Below the pieces are notes generated by a model that made no database searches, was not told where the DNA came from, and worked only from the letters and a program-made list of their open reading frames with translations. From NCBI RefSeq assembly GCF_047149785.1, contig NZ_BAAGBE010000001.1, forward strand, positions 2,418,001-2,482,000: DNA of 64,000 bases, in the 5' to 3' direction. Positions 45,647-57,855 of the stretch are shown here, in pieces. The DNA comes from Nitrobacter sp047149785. GTDB lineage: Bacteria; Pseudomonadota; Alphaproteobacteria; Rhizobiales; Xanthobacteraceae. A program made the position numbers and the translations under genes. The stretch's first letter is position 1; each line of letters begins with the position of its first letter.

Positions 45647-46498
45647 ATGCACATTGTCTGCCCCCATTGTACGACATCCTACGCAGTCGATCCCGCGAGT
45701 TTCGGCAAGGCTGGCCGGACCGTCCGGTGCTCGCGCTGCAAGGAAACATGGCGTGCGACGCCTGAGAACAGTGTGATCACCGAGGTTCGCGTCCCTTCGA
45801 TGGCGGGAGCCGATGAGACGGCGGAGTGGAACGACCCGCCTCAGACCGATGACGTCCCATCCGTCGACAGCCCGTCGATCGCGAGCGCGTTGCCGGAATC
45901 CCCCGAACTCATGAGGTCGCAACAGGAACTTGCCGGCGCCGGAACGTCGACGGCAGGGCAGGACAATACGCCCCACGATAACGAGCGCTCGCTTTCGACC
46001 GCTCCCTCGCGGCTCGGCGCGCGCCTCAAGACCTCGTTCGCGTCGCACATGCCGGCGCTGAACCTGAACGCCCTCTGTGTCGCGATGGCCGCCATGGTGC
46101 TGGCCCTCGTCATCTGGCGCGCCGAGATCGTGCGTCTTTTGCCGCAAACCGCGACCTTCTACCGGCTGGCCGGGCTGGGGGTGAACTTGCGGGGGCTGGC
46201 ATTCAAGGACGTCAAGATGTCGAGCGAAACCGTCGACGGCAAGCCGGTGCTGGTGATCGAAGGCACGATCGTGGCGCAGACCCGCAAGCCGGTCGAATTG
46301 CCGCGTCTGCGTTTCAGCGTCCGTGACGCGCATGACACGGAAATCTATGCCTGGAACGCGGTGCTGGAACAGGCCGCGCTCAAGCCCGGCGAAAAGGCCT
46401 GGTTCCGTTCACGGCTGGCGTCTCCCCCGCCGGAAGGCCGCAGCATCGATATTCGTTTCTTCAACCGGCAGGACCTTGCCGCGGGAAGCGGAGCATAA
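45647..46498 (+). CDS. MJ0042 zinc-ribbon and DUF3426-type membrane protein
   Basis: The 283-residue protein starts with a zinc ribbon (MHIVCPHCTTSY...RTVRCSRCKETW: two CxxC pairs about 22 residues apart), then an acidic, disordered region (about 45-130), one membrane helix (about 141-163), and a periplasmic DUF3426-like beta domain (VLVIEGTIVAQTRKPVELPRLRFSV). Proteins with this order are found beside ftsEX in alphaproteobacteria. Function unknown; the ribbon is cytosolic. The CpdR-like gene follows by three bases. Confidence 0.87.
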   Translation: MHIVCPHCTTSYAVDPASFGKAGRTVRCSRCKETWRATPENSVITEVRVPSMAGADETAEWNDPPQTDDVPSVDSPSIASALPESPELMRSQQELAGAGTSTAGQDNTPHDNERSLSTAPSRLGARLKTSFASHMPALNLNALCVAMAAMVLALVIWRAEIVRLLPQTATFYRLAGLGVNLRGLAFKDVKMSSETVDGKPVLVIEGTIVAQTRKPVELPRLRFSVRDAHDTEIYAWNAVLEQAALKPGEKAWFRSRLASPPPEGRSIDIRFFNRQDLAAGSGA

Positions 46499-46501
46499 CG
46501 C

Positions 46502-46897
46502 GTGGCGCGTGTTCTGATCGCCGACGACGAAGACTCGATGCGGTCGCTGGTGGCCCGCGCCATCGCCATGGACGGCCACGACACAGTGACGGCGGCTGAC
46601 GGCGCCGAAGCGCTGGACATTTTGACAGAAGATGCGCGCGCCTTCGATCTGTTGCTTACTGACATCAAGATGCCGATCATGGACGGAATCGCATTGGCGC
46701 TGGCGGCCGCGCGTGATTTCCCCGATCTGGTCATCCTGCTGATGACGGGCTTCGCCGACCAGCGCGAGCGCGCGTCGGGGCTCAACGCTATCGTGCACGA
46801 CGTCGTCACCAAGCCGTTCTCGGTAGCCGATATCCGTGCCGCCGTCACCGGCGCGCTTGCCGCGGGCGGGGCGCACGCCGCTTACGGAGATCAGTAA
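46502..46897 (+). CDS. cpdR: Single-domain response regulator, CpdR-like
   Basis: The 131-residue receiver (GTG start) has the acidic pair in LIADDEDSMRSLVARA, the phospho-acceptor Asp in LLLTDIKMPIMDG, the Thr/Ser in LMTGFAD and Lys in VTKPFS; no output domain follows. Length and the ADDEDSMRSL beginning resemble CpdR, which in Caulobacter guides ClpXP to CtrA and other substrates when unphosphorylated. Direct partner (ChpT-type phosphotransferase) is not in the window. Its last seven bases overlap the end of TIGR02302 on the other strand. Confidence 0.8.
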   Translation: MARVLIADDEDSMRSLVARAIAMDGHDTVTAADGAEALDILTEDARAFDLLLTDIKMPIMDGIALALAAARDFPDLVILLMTGFADQRERASGLNAIVHDVVTKPFSVADIRAAVTGALAAGGAHAAYGDQ

Positions 46898-49425
46898 CCC
46901 TTGAGCAGCCGCTCGATGTAATCGAGCTCGATCTTCGGCCGCGACGGATCGGCGAGGCGGCGTCGCAACTCCTCGAGAATGCGGCGGACTCGCTGCACGT
47001 CGATTTCGCCGGGAATCTTGACGCTCGAATCATTGCCGAACTCTCGGCCGCGCAGCGGCCGCCCCAGCGGGTCGGTCTGATCGCCGCCGTCTCCCCGACG
47101 GCCGACCTGACTGCCCGGACCGTCCTCGCCCTCCCCCTCGCTTTGCCGCATGGCTTCGGCGAGACGACGGGCGCCTTTGCGGAGCGCCTCAAGCGCCCGG
47201 CCTTGCGCATCCACGGCGCCCTCGGCATTGCCTTCGCCAAGCCGCCCGCCGGCGTCGCCCATGGCGGAATCGGCCTGACCGAGACCGTCTCCGCCTTCAT
47301 CCTGACCGGCCTCCTGCCCCTCCCGGTCCTGCTGGCTCGGCCCCATTCCGCGCCTGGCGAGTTCCTGCTGCAATGCCTTGAGCCTGTCGTGAAGCGCCTG
47401 CTGATCCTGCTGCAAGCCATCCATCGCGTTGTGGTCGCTCTGGCTGTTGTCGTGCATCCGGTCGCGCGACTCCTGGCCCTGCTTGTAGGTCCTGTCGCGC
47501 AACTGCTGCTGCTTGCGGATCATGTCGCCAAGTTCGTTCAGCGATTGCTGCAGATTTCCGTCATCGCCTTGGCCCGGCTGCGCCATCTGCAGATTCTCGA
47601 GCATCTGCTGCAACTGCTCGAGCAACTGTGTCGCCGCCTCCTTGTCGCCCGAGCGCGACAGACGTTCCATGCGCTCGATCATGTTGTCGAGGTCTTGCGG
47701 GCGCATGATCCTGGTGTTGCGATCGAGCGGACGCGCCAGTTGCTGCGGATTGTCGCGCATCTGTTCGGCTAGCTGCTGCAGATACTTGTCCAGCGCCGCC
47801 CGCAGGTTCTCGGTGAGCTTCTTGATCTCGTCGTCGCTCGCGCCGCGCTGCAACGCCTCCTTGAGCGCATCCTGCGCCGCGCGCAGCGCCTTGTCGACGT
47901 CGGTCATATTGCCGTCCTCGATGCTCACGGCGAGCGCCCAAAGGCTGGCGACGACCTCACGTAACCGCGCGTCCGTCCGCGCGGCCCCAAGTTCCTTGGT
48001 CACGGTGTAAAGACCGAGGTACTCGCCGGTCTTCGGGGTGAACACCTCCGGCGCGATCATGAGAGCATCGAGTGCGGTATGGACTTGAGCATTCTTATTG
48101 GCGTCCAGCGCCAGGATGCGGCGCTGCTCGATCAGCGCGCGCGCAAGCGGCTTGGTGAACACGCGTTCCGGCAAGCGCAAGTCGAGCGGCTCGCTGTGTC
48201 CCTCGTTCCCGGCGTCGTCACGCGCGCTCAGCGTCAGAGTCACGTCGGCGCCGGCATAGGGACTCTCGCTCAGATCCTTGACGGTCTGGCCGATGCCGTT
48301 GCGGGTTCGCGCATTCGGCAACGCCAGCGCGAATTTCGGCGGATCGAACAACGGGCGCGGAGCAATGCCGTCCTTTACCGCGGACCCAGGTCGAGCCGAA
48401 AAGACCGCATGAGCTTCGGTCACGCCGTAGTCATCCTCCAGGCGATAGGACAACTGCAGCGATCCGCGCGCCCGGCGTTCCGGATGCTTTGCGAGCGATA
48501 TGGCCGGAGCGCGATCGGGAATCGCGTTGAACGTCCATTGCGGTTGATCCGACGGCGCGCGCACATGGGCGGTGCCGTCGCCGGCAATGGTGAAATGCCG
48601 TTCATTCGTGCCTTCGGGAGGCTTTTCCGCCGGAGTTGATTCAGTCAATCCGCCGCCGATCGCCACGTTGAGACTGCCTCCGCTCGAGCGAACGACCAGC
48701 GTGCTGCCCGCCGGCACCGAAAGCGACTCGGTGTCCGACGACGCACTATTATCCTTGTTGGCCGCGGACAGGATGATCGGGGGCTTGCCAGTATAAGACG
48801 GCGGCGCAACCCAGGCATCGACCCTGACATTGGCCGGCGTCAGCATGCCGTCCCAATCGAACGCGGCAACCACCCGCTCGGTTCGTTCGCCGCCGGCGGC
48901 AACATAGGTTGCGACCATCAGCACCACCACCAGCGCGCGCAGCGCCCAGCGGTCATGGAGCGGCAGCCGCGGCGACGGCAACCCGGCACGAACGCGCTTG
49001 ATCGACGCCAGCGTGCGCGCCCGCTGCGCCTGCCACAACGCCAGCGCGACCGGGTCCCGCGTCGCGACGGTATCGGCGAGCGCAGTCACCGGACGATGAC
49101 GCAGACCGGCGCTGCGGTCGAGCCGGCTCAGCCCTTCCTCGCGGGTCGGCCAGCGGAACCTGAGCGCCGGCACCGCCGCCGCCAGCGCCAGCAGGACAAA
49201 GGCGGCCAAGGCAACGGCACGTCCCGTCGCCGGCAGTTCGAGCCACAGCCCCGCCCACGATGCCGCCAGGAACAGTCCGGCGACGCAGAGCAGCCGCGCG
49301 AGGTGCGGCCAGGCTCTTTCCCATGCAATCGCCCATCTTGCGCGCCGCAGGGCTCGCGCCAGGCCGAGCCCCGCCGCAGGCTCGCCGCGGTCCTGACTGG
49401 AGGGATCTGGGGTCACGCCGGTCAA
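46891..49425 (-). CDS. TIGR02302 (DUF4175) family envelope protein
   Basis: An 844-residue protein restricted to alphaproteobacteria. N-terminal membrane helices (about 42-64, 68-90 and 160-182) are followed by a beta-rich periplasmic region with WTFNAIPDRAPAISL and LEDDYGV, then a long Gln/Asp/Arg-rich helical region (about 520-740) with probable coiled coils and low-complexity text (GLQQDQQALHDRLKALQQEL), and a C-terminal helix RVRRILEELRRRLADPSRP. Role unknown. The start is TTG at 49425. It converges with and overlaps cpdR by seven bases. Confidence 0.85.
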   Translation of the reverse strand: MTGVTPDPSSQDRGEPAAGLGLARALRRARWAIAWERAWPHLARLLCVAGLFLAASWAGLWLELPATGRAVALAAFVLLALAAAVPALRFRWPTREEGLSRLDRSAGLRHRPVTALADTVATRDPVALALWQAQRARTLASIKRVRAGLPSPRLPLHDRWALRALVVVLMVATYVAAGGERTERVVAAFDWDGMLTPANVRVDAWVAPPSYTGKPPIILSAANKDNSASSDTESLSVPAGSTLVVRSSGGSLNVAIGGGLTESTPAEKPPEGTNERHFTIAGDGTAHVRAPSDQPQWTFNAIPDRAPAISLAKHPERRARGSLQLSYRLEDDYGVTEAHAVFSARPGSAVKDGIAPRPLFDPPKFALALPNARTRNGIGQTVKDLSESPYAGADVTLTLSARDDAGNEGHSEPLDLRLPERVFTKPLARALIEQRRILALDANKNAQVHTALDALMIAPEVFTPKTGEYLGLYTVTKELGAARTDARLREVVASLWALAVSIEDGNMTDVDKALRAAQDALKEALQRGASDDEIKKLTENLRAALDKYLQQLAEQMRDNPQQLARPLDRNTRIMRPQDLDNMIERMERLSRSGDKEAATQLLEQLQQMLENLQMAQPGQGDDGNLQQSLNELGDMIRKQQQLRDRTYKQGQESRDRMHDNSQSDHNAMDGLQQDQQALHDRLKALQQELARRGMGPSQQDREGQEAGQDEGGDGLGQADSAMGDAGGRLGEGNAEGAVDAQGRALEALRKGARRLAEAMRQSEGEGEDGPGSQVGRRGDGGDQTDPLGRPLRGREFGNDSSVKIPGEIDVQRVRRILEELRRRLADPSRPKIELDYIERLLKGY

Positions 49426-49441
49426 CCAACTCTCCGGATTG

Positions 49442-49534
49442 CTGGAGCCATTCAGACGGAATCGAAGCCGGACTCCAGCTTCTTGCTTGGAGCGTTTTCT
49501 TGACGCGAACCGGTCCCCGCCTCGCTCGAAACGC
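49442..49534 (-). repeat. Dispersed intergenic repeat, copy F (reverse)
   Basis: Read on the minus strand it is GGCGTTTCGAGCGAGGCGGG, ACCGGTTCGCGTCAAGAAAACG, AAGCTGGAGTCCGG and TCGATTCCGTCTGA, i.e. a diverged copy in the opposite orientation to the others, in the leader of TIGR02302. Confidence 0.75.
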
Positions 49535-49596
49535 CATAAAACAGCATCCTACCACGACGGCGGCAATGAGGCATCCGCCGCCGGACCGCGACGGGC

Positions 49597-50010
49597 TCAC
49601 CCTGCCGGCACAGTGCGCTCGTCGCCCCATTCCAGACCGAACTGGTCAAGCCCTTCCGCGAGAAAATCGCTCAGAAGCGGTTCGCCAAGCAGATAACTGG
49701 CTGTCCGGGAGTTGTGTCCGTCTGCGGCTTCGCGCCGCAAATCCGTCCATTCATCGATCGCGCCATCGCCCCGGCCGAGCCGCATCAGCGCGACCAGATC
49801 GATCTGCTCATCCTCGGACAGCGAATTGATGAACCCGGTGATTTCGCGAACCACCGGGTCGTCTCCATTGTCGGTCAGCACATCGATCATGTTGTCGTCG
49901 GAGGCGTTTGAGCCGGAATCCGGGTCCGTCGATCCCTCCTTGGCATCGAACTCTCGCGCTTTCTCGATGAGAAAACCGACCTTTTCCGGCGAAATGGCAA
50001 GATCCGGCAT
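49597..50010 (-). CDS. DUF3775 domain protein
   Basis: From ATG 50010 this is a 137-residue acidic soluble protein (MPDLAISPEKVGFLIEKAREFDAKEG...), with the family stretch DDPVVREITGFINSLSEDEQIDLVALMRLGRGD. DUF3775 proteins are small and of unknown function, common in Rhizobiales. No partner is evident; the upstream 235-base gap before the GST gene is divergent. Confidence 0.82.
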   Translation of the reverse strand: MPDLAISPEKVGFLIEKAREFDAKEGSTDPDSGSNASDDNMIDVLTDNGDDPVVREITGFINSLSEDEQIDLVALMRLGRGDGAIDEWTDLRREAADGHNSRTASYLLGEPLLSDFLAEGLDQFGLEWGDERTVPAG

Positions 50011-50245
50011 TGGCGATACTCCTTTGTTCGAGAACGCCAACGCAAAAGCTGCGAGGTTGATCCCAATCACCGTGACGTGAAGCAATTGCAGGCAAATTGC
50101 AGGCAACGGAAATTTACGGAGAGGCCCCGCGACCCCTCGGCCATCCTTGCGAAACGGGGCAAACAGTCGTCGAATGCACGCCCGTTATTCTTGAATAGTT
50201 CAAGACCACAAAGTCGAAGGGCGCGATCGGCGCTTGAGGCATTTC

Positions 50246-50863
50246 ATGAAGCTGATTTTCTCGTCCACCTCGCCATTCGCCCGCAAGGTTCGCATCGCCG
50301 CCATCGAGCTTGGGCTGATCGACACCATCGAGCTGGTGCCGGCTGCCCTTGCGCCCGGCAAGCCCAACGACGACTATTCGCGCGACGTCAATCCGCTGAA
50401 GAAGCTGCCGGTGCTGATTCTTGACGACGACAGCGTGATTCTCGATTCCTATGTCATCGTCGAATATCTCGACGAGATCGCCGGCGGCAGAAAGCTGATT
50501 CCGGCGTCGGGTCCAGCGCGCTGGAGGATCAAGACGGATCATTCGATGGCGCAAGGCATTCTCGATTCGATGGTGCTGTGCCGATACGAGAAGGCGGCGC
50601 GCCCGAAGGAGTGCTACTGGCAGGCATGGGCCGACGATCACTGGCAGCGGGTTTGGGCTGGCATGGCGCATTTCGACAGGCAGAGCGACCTGCTGTCGCG
50701 ACCGCTGGATGTCGCGCAGATCGCGCTCACCTGCGTGCTCGGCTATGCCGACTTCCGTTTTGCGGATAGCGGCTGGCGCAAGGCTTATCCGAACCTCGTC
50801 GCATTCCACGACAAGATGATGCAGCGCCCGTCGGTGAAGATTTCGGCGCCGCCCGCGGCGTGA
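50246..50863 (+). CDS. Glutathione S-transferase family protein
   Basis: The 205-residue protein has a thioredoxin-like N-domain (MKLIFSSTSPFARKVRIAAIELGL; PVLILDDDSVILDSYVIVEYLDE with the glutathione-binding DS pair) and an all-helical C-domain ending KAYPNLVAFHDKMMQRPSV. The Ser/Cys near the N-terminus (STSPFAR) is a likely catalytic Ser. Substrate not predictable. GAGG lies before ATG 50246. Convergent with ogt (46-base gap). Confidence 0.87.
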   Translation: MKLIFSSTSPFARKVRIAAIELGLIDTIELVPAALAPGKPNDDYSRDVNPLKKLPVLILDDDSVILDSYVIVEYLDEIAGGRKLIPASGPARWRIKTDHSMAQGILDSMVLCRYEKAARPKECYWQAWADDHWQRVWAGMAHFDRQSDLLSRPLDVAQIALTCVLGYADFRFADSGWRKAYPNLVAFHDKMMQRPSVKISAPPAA

Positions 50864-50909
50864 CAAGGTTCACATGCCGACCGGCCGGCATCCGCTTCGT
50901 CCGAACGGT

Positions 50910-51461
50910 TCAGTCGAACAGGCTCGGCGTATAATTGACGGCCGCGCCCTCGATGGCGAGCATCTTCAGCTTGGTGGCGACGCCGCCGTTCGCCGAGAAA
51001 CCTCCGGGCTTGCCGCCGGCGGCGAGCACGCGATGGCACGGCACCACGATCGGACACGGATTGTGGCCGAGCGCCTGACCGACATCGCGCGACAGTTCGA
51101 CGCCGCCGAGGCGCCGGGCGATGTCGCCGTAAGTCATGGTCCGTCCCGGCGCGATGGTGCGGGCGATCTCATAAACGTCGCGGTGGAATGCGGGAACATC
51201 TTCAAGGTCAAGCACGACATCGGATAAATCCTTCGCCTTGCCCTCCAGCAATTCGATCATGCCGTCGATCGCGGACCGCACGCCGGCTGGCGGGATCGCC
51301 TCCGCGAGTTCGCCACAGCGCTGGCGGATGCGCGCCCGGGTCTTGTTCTCGTCCGGCAGCGGCAGTTGCACGGCTTTGATGCCGTTTACACTCCAGACAA
51401 TGCCGCATGTGCCGATCGCCGTGTCGAACAGCGCGAACTTGCAGTCCTTCACGTCGCTCAT
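50910..51461 (-). CDS. ogt: Methylated-DNA-protein cysteine S-methyltransferase
   Basis: The 183-residue repair protein removes O6-methylguanine lesions by taking the alkyl group onto the cysteine in NPCPIVVPCHRVLA. RTMTYGDIARRLGG is the DNA-binding helix-turn-helix, and GKPGGFSANGGVATKLKML is the end motif. No Ada regulatory domain is attached. ATG 51461 (MSDVKDCKFALFDTAIGTCGI) is preferred to 51479. It is separated from the reductase gene by 138 bases. Confidence 0.93.
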   Translation of the reverse strand: MSDVKDCKFALFDTAIGTCGIVWSVNGIKAVQLPLPDENKTRARIRQRCGELAEAIPPAGVRSAIDGMIELLEGKAKDLSDVVLDLEDVPAFHRDVYEIARTIAPGRTMTYGDIARRLGGVELSRDVGQALGHNPCPIVVPCHRVLAAGGKPGGFSANGGVATKLKMLAIEGAAVNYTPSLFD

Positions 51462-51599
51462 GGGCCGCTCCGTCTCCAAGACTCCCCTCGTCGGGAAATC
51501 TAGGTTTGGAGAACGCTGCGATCCACCCGGATTCCGACGGAATACCTGTCAAGCGTGACGGAACGGTCCTCGGCTCTAGCGGTTTCGGGCGGGCCGAAT

Positions 51600-53120
51600 T
51601 TACGACCTGACGGCGCGTTCCATCGCCACTTCGGCCTTGAGGTGGTCGATGTCGCGGTAGATCGATGACACCGCAAGCACGCGCCCATTCTGCCTGTAGC
51701 GCAGCAGGCAATCCCTGTCGGCGACGCTGCCGTCGACCTCGATATCGTCCCACTTCAACGCGTGGCCGGCATAGTTGATCGGCACGTCGTAGTGCTGACT
51801 CCAGAAGAACGGCACCGCATCGAACTTTTCGCGGTGTCCGAGCATGTTGCGCGCGGCGACCTGGCCCTGACGCTGCGCCACCACCCAGTGCTCGACGCGG
51901 ATGTTTTCCCCGGAATGGGAGTCCGGCCAGCGTGCGATATCGCCGGCTGCATAGATGCCGGGCGCGCTGGTTTCCAGAAACTCGTTGACGAGCACGCCGC
52001 GGTCGATCTTCAGTCCCGCCTTTTCGGCAAGCTCCAGGCGCGGCTTCACGCCGACGCCGAAGACGACGAAATCGGCCCCCAGCGTCCCGCCGCTCTTGAG
52101 CGTCACCTTCTGCTCGCCGATCGCGGCGACGGTGTCCTCCAGATGGAAGACGACGCCATGCTCCTCGTGCAGCGCGCGGACGAAATCGCCCATCTCCGCG
52201 CCGAGGATGCGTTCCATCGGGCGCAATTCCGGCGCGACGACATGGACTTCGATATCGCGGGCCCGCAACGACGCCGCAACCTCAAGACCGATGAAACTCG
52301 CGCCGATGACAACCACCCGGCCCGCCGACTTCGCGGCCCCGATGATGGCGCGGCAATCCTTGAGCGTGCGCAACGTATGGACGTGCGGCAGGTTGGCGCC
52401 GGGAATCGGCAGCCGGAGCGGCTCGGCGCCGGTCGCCAGCAGCAGCCGGTCGTAACCGACGGCGCCGCCCGTGGTCGTGAGCTGACGCTTATCCGGATCG
52501 ATGGCGGTAACGGTCGTGCCCAGCCGCAGATCGATGCCGGCCTGCTGGTAGAAATCATCGGGACGCAGCGGCAGCCAATCCTCGGGCGCGGAGCCGGCAA
52601 GATAGTCTTTCGACAGATTGGGCCTGTCGACCGGCGCAGCATCATCGCTGCTCAGCATCACGATGCCGCCCTTGTAATCCTGGCGGCGCAGCATCTCGGC
52701 GGCTGCAAAACCCGCCGCGCCGCCGCCGACGATCACGATCTTCCCGGGATGATCGGGCTTGGCGATCTTGCTCGCCGGGCGCTCGCGTTGTCCGCGAACG
52801 AAGATCCGGCCGTCGCGCTGCTCGACCTCCCAGACGTCGAGCGCGTTGAAGGCGGGAGCGCGGGTCGCTTCACCAGTGCGCAGGTCGAAGCAGGCATGAT
52901 GCCACGGACAGCGGACCGCGCCGTCGACGACGAGCCCGTCGGCAAGCGGCCCGTGGTAGTGGCTGCAATGGGCGTCGATCGCGAAAATCTCGGAACCTTC
53001 TTGCACCAGCAGGATCTCCCGGTCTCCGACATGGCCGACCAGCTTGCCGTCCTTTAAAGCGCCGGGATCAACACCCTGCGTCAGGTCCGGTCCGCTCGGT
53101 TGAGCCTGCTCCTCAGCCAT
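51600..53120 (-). CDS. Rieske-AIF-type FAD-dependent NAD(P)H oxidoreductase
   Basis: The 506-residue protein fuses a Rieske 2Fe-2S domain (about 15-110; ligands in HCSHYHGPL and CPWHHACF) to a pyridine-nucleotide-disulfide-type reductase (about 125-505): FAD motif IVIVGGGAAGFAAAEMLRR, NAD motif VVVIGASFIGLEVAASLR and APGIYAAGDIARWPDS. This domain order matches bacterial AIF-like ('apoptosis-inducing factor-like') or ferredoxin reductases with N-terminal Rieske. The electron acceptor is unknown. GAAGGATC precedes the ATG. Confidence 0.88.
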   Translation of the reverse strand: MAEEQAQPSGPDLTQGVDPGALKDGKLVGHVGDREILLVQEGSEIFAIDAHCSHYHGPLADGLVVDGAVRCPWHHACFDLRTGEATRAPAFNALDVWEVEQRDGRIFVRGQRERPASKIAKPDHPGKIVIVGGGAAGFAAAEMLRRQDYKGGIVMLSSDDAAPVDRPNLSKDYLAGSAPEDWLPLRPDDFYQQAGIDLRLGTTVTAIDPDKRQLTTTGGAVGYDRLLLATGAEPLRLPIPGANLPHVHTLRTLKDCRAIIGAAKSAGRVVVIGASFIGLEVAASLRARDIEVHVVAPELRPMERILGAEMGDFVRALHEEHGVVFHLEDTVAAIGEQKVTLKSGGTLGADFVVFGVGVKPRLELAEKAGLKIDRGVLVNEFLETSAPGIYAAGDIARWPDSHSGENIRVEHWVVAQRQGQVAARNMLGHREKFDAVPFFWSQHYDVPINYAGHALKWDDIEVDGSVADRDCLLRYRQNGRVLAVSSIYRDIDHLKAEVAMERAVRS

Positions 53121-53455
53121 CTATTTGATCCTTCCGTGGTTACGCGGTCTTCGGACGCGCCAGCCCATGCCGGCAAATCTCGATCCTGGATCACGATCTT
53201 CTTCTCTTCCAGAGCGCACGGTTTCACACCGACGCGTGTACGGCAAGTTTCAACCTTTAAGAGCGAACGGAAAGAAAAAGGTTCCCGCGCCGACGCGGGA
53301 ATCATGTGCGCGCAAGCGGCCGCCGGATCACCGGCCGTCATGCCCGTTCCAGTGGACGACCCTCGATTGCACTGAAATCGGCGCAGCCTGCAGTCTGTTG
53401 TTGCCAATGGCACACGAAGGGATCGGCCCGTTCGCGCACCCTCGCAAAGCGAGGT
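53121..53455. other. Intergenic region upstream of the Rieske-AIF gene
   Basis: This 335-base gap holds no supported gene or RNA. Frames cross it only as composition artefacts. It should contain the promoter of the minus-strand reductase. Confidence 0.5.
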
Positions 53456-54052
53456 TCACTCGTCCTCACCCTCGGACAACGCCTCGGCAAGCTTGTCATA
53501 GTATTTGGCGACGAGATCGATATTGCCCTTGTTCTCGATCACAGGCGCCGGCGTCTTCAGCGCGGCATCCATCTCGTCAAGCGCCTGCTTCTTCTCCTTG
53601 GACGGCATCTTGGTGTCGGCTTGCACCGCCGCGATCTGCTGCTTCAAGACAGCCTCCGCACCAATGTATTTCTTTGTGGCGGGGTCGAAGCCGCCGAGCA
53701 CGAGACCGATGTTGTCAATCACGTTGTTGTACTCGTCATAGCTGGCAAAGCCGGACTTCTTCGCGATCGCATCAAGTTGCGCGACGATCTTGGGATCCGG
53801 TTTCACATCGGGATTATCCGGCAGCTTGTCGTCCAGCGCATCCATCTCCTTTTGCGCCGCGAGCACGCCTTCGATCTGCTTCTCGGTGAGCGCAATCTGC
53901 TTGATCGGCGCGTCGTCGGACGGCGCGGCTTCGGCGGCTCCGGGCGCCGGTTTGGCCTGTGCCAAGGCGTCGCCGACCGAAAGCGCAGCGGCGGACAGCG
54001 TGAGACCGGCGACGGCGATCCCGATAACGGTGGTGCGAAAGATGTCGCGCAT
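53456..54052 (-). CDS. Exported hypothetical protein
   Basis: The 198-residue protein has a signal peptide (MRDIFRTTVIGIAVAGLTLSAAALSVGDALAQA) and a mainly helical, Lys/Asp/Glu/Ala-rich mature part (LTEKQIEGVLAAQKEMDALDDKL; KKSGFASYDEYNNVIDNIG). I do not recognise a family name, although similar proteins occur in Bradyrhizobium relatives. Probably periplasmic. No operon partner; the rRNA operon's terminator lies downstream of the 5S gene, about 150 bases upstream of this start. Confidence 0.75.
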   Translation of the reverse strand: MRDIFRTTVIGIAVAGLTLSAAALSVGDALAQAKPAPGAAEAAPSDDAPIKQIALTEKQIEGVLAAQKEMDALDDKLPDNPDVKPDPKIVAQLDAIAKKSGFASYDEYNNVIDNIGLVLGGFDPATKKYIGAEAVLKQQIAAVQADTKMPSKEKKQALDEMDAALKTPAPVIENKGNIDLVAKYYDKLAEALSEGEDE

Positions 54053-54203
54053 CAGATTCTCCTCGGCTAGGGCGTTTCACGAATCGCGCGGATGGGAATG
54101 ACGACGTCGAGGCTATGGCGCTCGAAATGAACGGCCTGTGAACCGGCCGATACCGGCAGACAATCATGCCCAGATAACGCCGGCGATAGATCATCACAGC
54201 CAC

Positions 54204-54261
54204 AAAACACAAAAACGCCATTTCCGATCGTGCACGACGAGCACTTCGGAAACGGCGTTTT
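54204..54261 (-). terminator. rRNA operon terminator
   Basis: On the minus strand after the 5S gene, AAAACGCCGTTTCCGA pairs with TCGGAAATGGCGTTTTT (one mismatch; 54246-54261 with 54211-54227), enclosing a further short stem, and is followed by GTGTTTTG. This is a strong long hairpin with a T-rich tail. Confidence 0.85.
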
Positions 54262-54304
54262 CGACGGTGATGAGACAATAAAGAGGAATTCGTTGTCCTT
54301 GGCA

Positions 54305-54422
54305 GGCCTGGCAGCGACCTACTCTCCCAGGGCTTAAGCCATAGTACCATTGGCGCTGAGGAGTTTAACGGCCGAGTTCGGGATGGGATCGGGTTCAAGC
54401 TCCTCGCTAGAACCACCAGGCC
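54305..54422 (-). rRNA. rrf: 5S ribosomal RNA
   Basis: About 118 nt; the ends GGCCTGGTGG and GCTGCCAGGCC pair, with conserved inner text (CCGATCCCATCCCGAACTCGG; GAGAGTAGGTCGCTGCC) of bacterial 5S. Located downstream of 23S on the minus strand. Confidence 0.96.
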
Positions 54423-54473
54423 GGCGAAGGACAAAGATACGAAGCAAGCGAAAACGCGACGCGTTTGAGCGCA

Positions 54474-54559
54474 GTCGCCGGGCTTGACCCGGTGACCCCA
54501 CATCACACGACGCGCTGGTCAGGAAAGACGTAGATGGCCGGATCAAGTCCGGCCATGAC
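54474..54559. repeat. Mosaic palindromic repeat, copy 3, inside the 23S-5S spacer
   Basis: The left arm GTCGCCGGGCTTGACCCGGTGAC and right arm GATGGCCGGATCAAGTCCGGCCATGAC (parts) have the same two-palindrome layout as 6686-6774 and 39945-40020. It lies within the rRNA operon, between 23S and 5S. Confidence 0.75.
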
Positions 54560-54599
54560 GGCTTCCAACACGCGCGAATGCGCATGGACATTGAAAATG

Positions 54600-57428
<2,829 letters not shown>

Positions 57429-57855
57429 ATTATCAATATCCACACACTCGGCAGAATGTTGGCCGCACACTTGCGTCCGGGACCCGAAAGTCCCCTCGGC
57501 ACGCACCCTCGATGAATGCTGCATGCGGCTGGACATTGATTAGAAAGACCAGCTTGCTTCGTAAGATCGAACCGATGGCGAGGCGGTCAAGCTTCGCCAA
57601 CAGGATCATTTACAACCCGCTCATCTTGCAACTTGCGTTGCGACATAAACGGGCGCCGAAATGACCTGGAGATAGTGAATGAACGCCGACCATGCCTGGC
57701 GGCACGACCTGCGATCCAGACTCGGATCGATCTCCTCTTTACGATGTCAGAAATCCCGCACGTCCACCGGTTAAAGGATGGAGCCATGCGAAGCGATGTT
57801 TTCGCGGACGGCGATACAGAAACCTGCAAGGAGCAAGCCGATCGATCAAACCATC
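57429..57855 (-). other. Spacer between 23S and tRNA-Ala
   Basis: About 427 bases of transcribed internal spacer. No gene is supported; small open frames here are antisense or out of context. Antitermination or processing signals may be present but none was clear. Confidence 0.6.
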
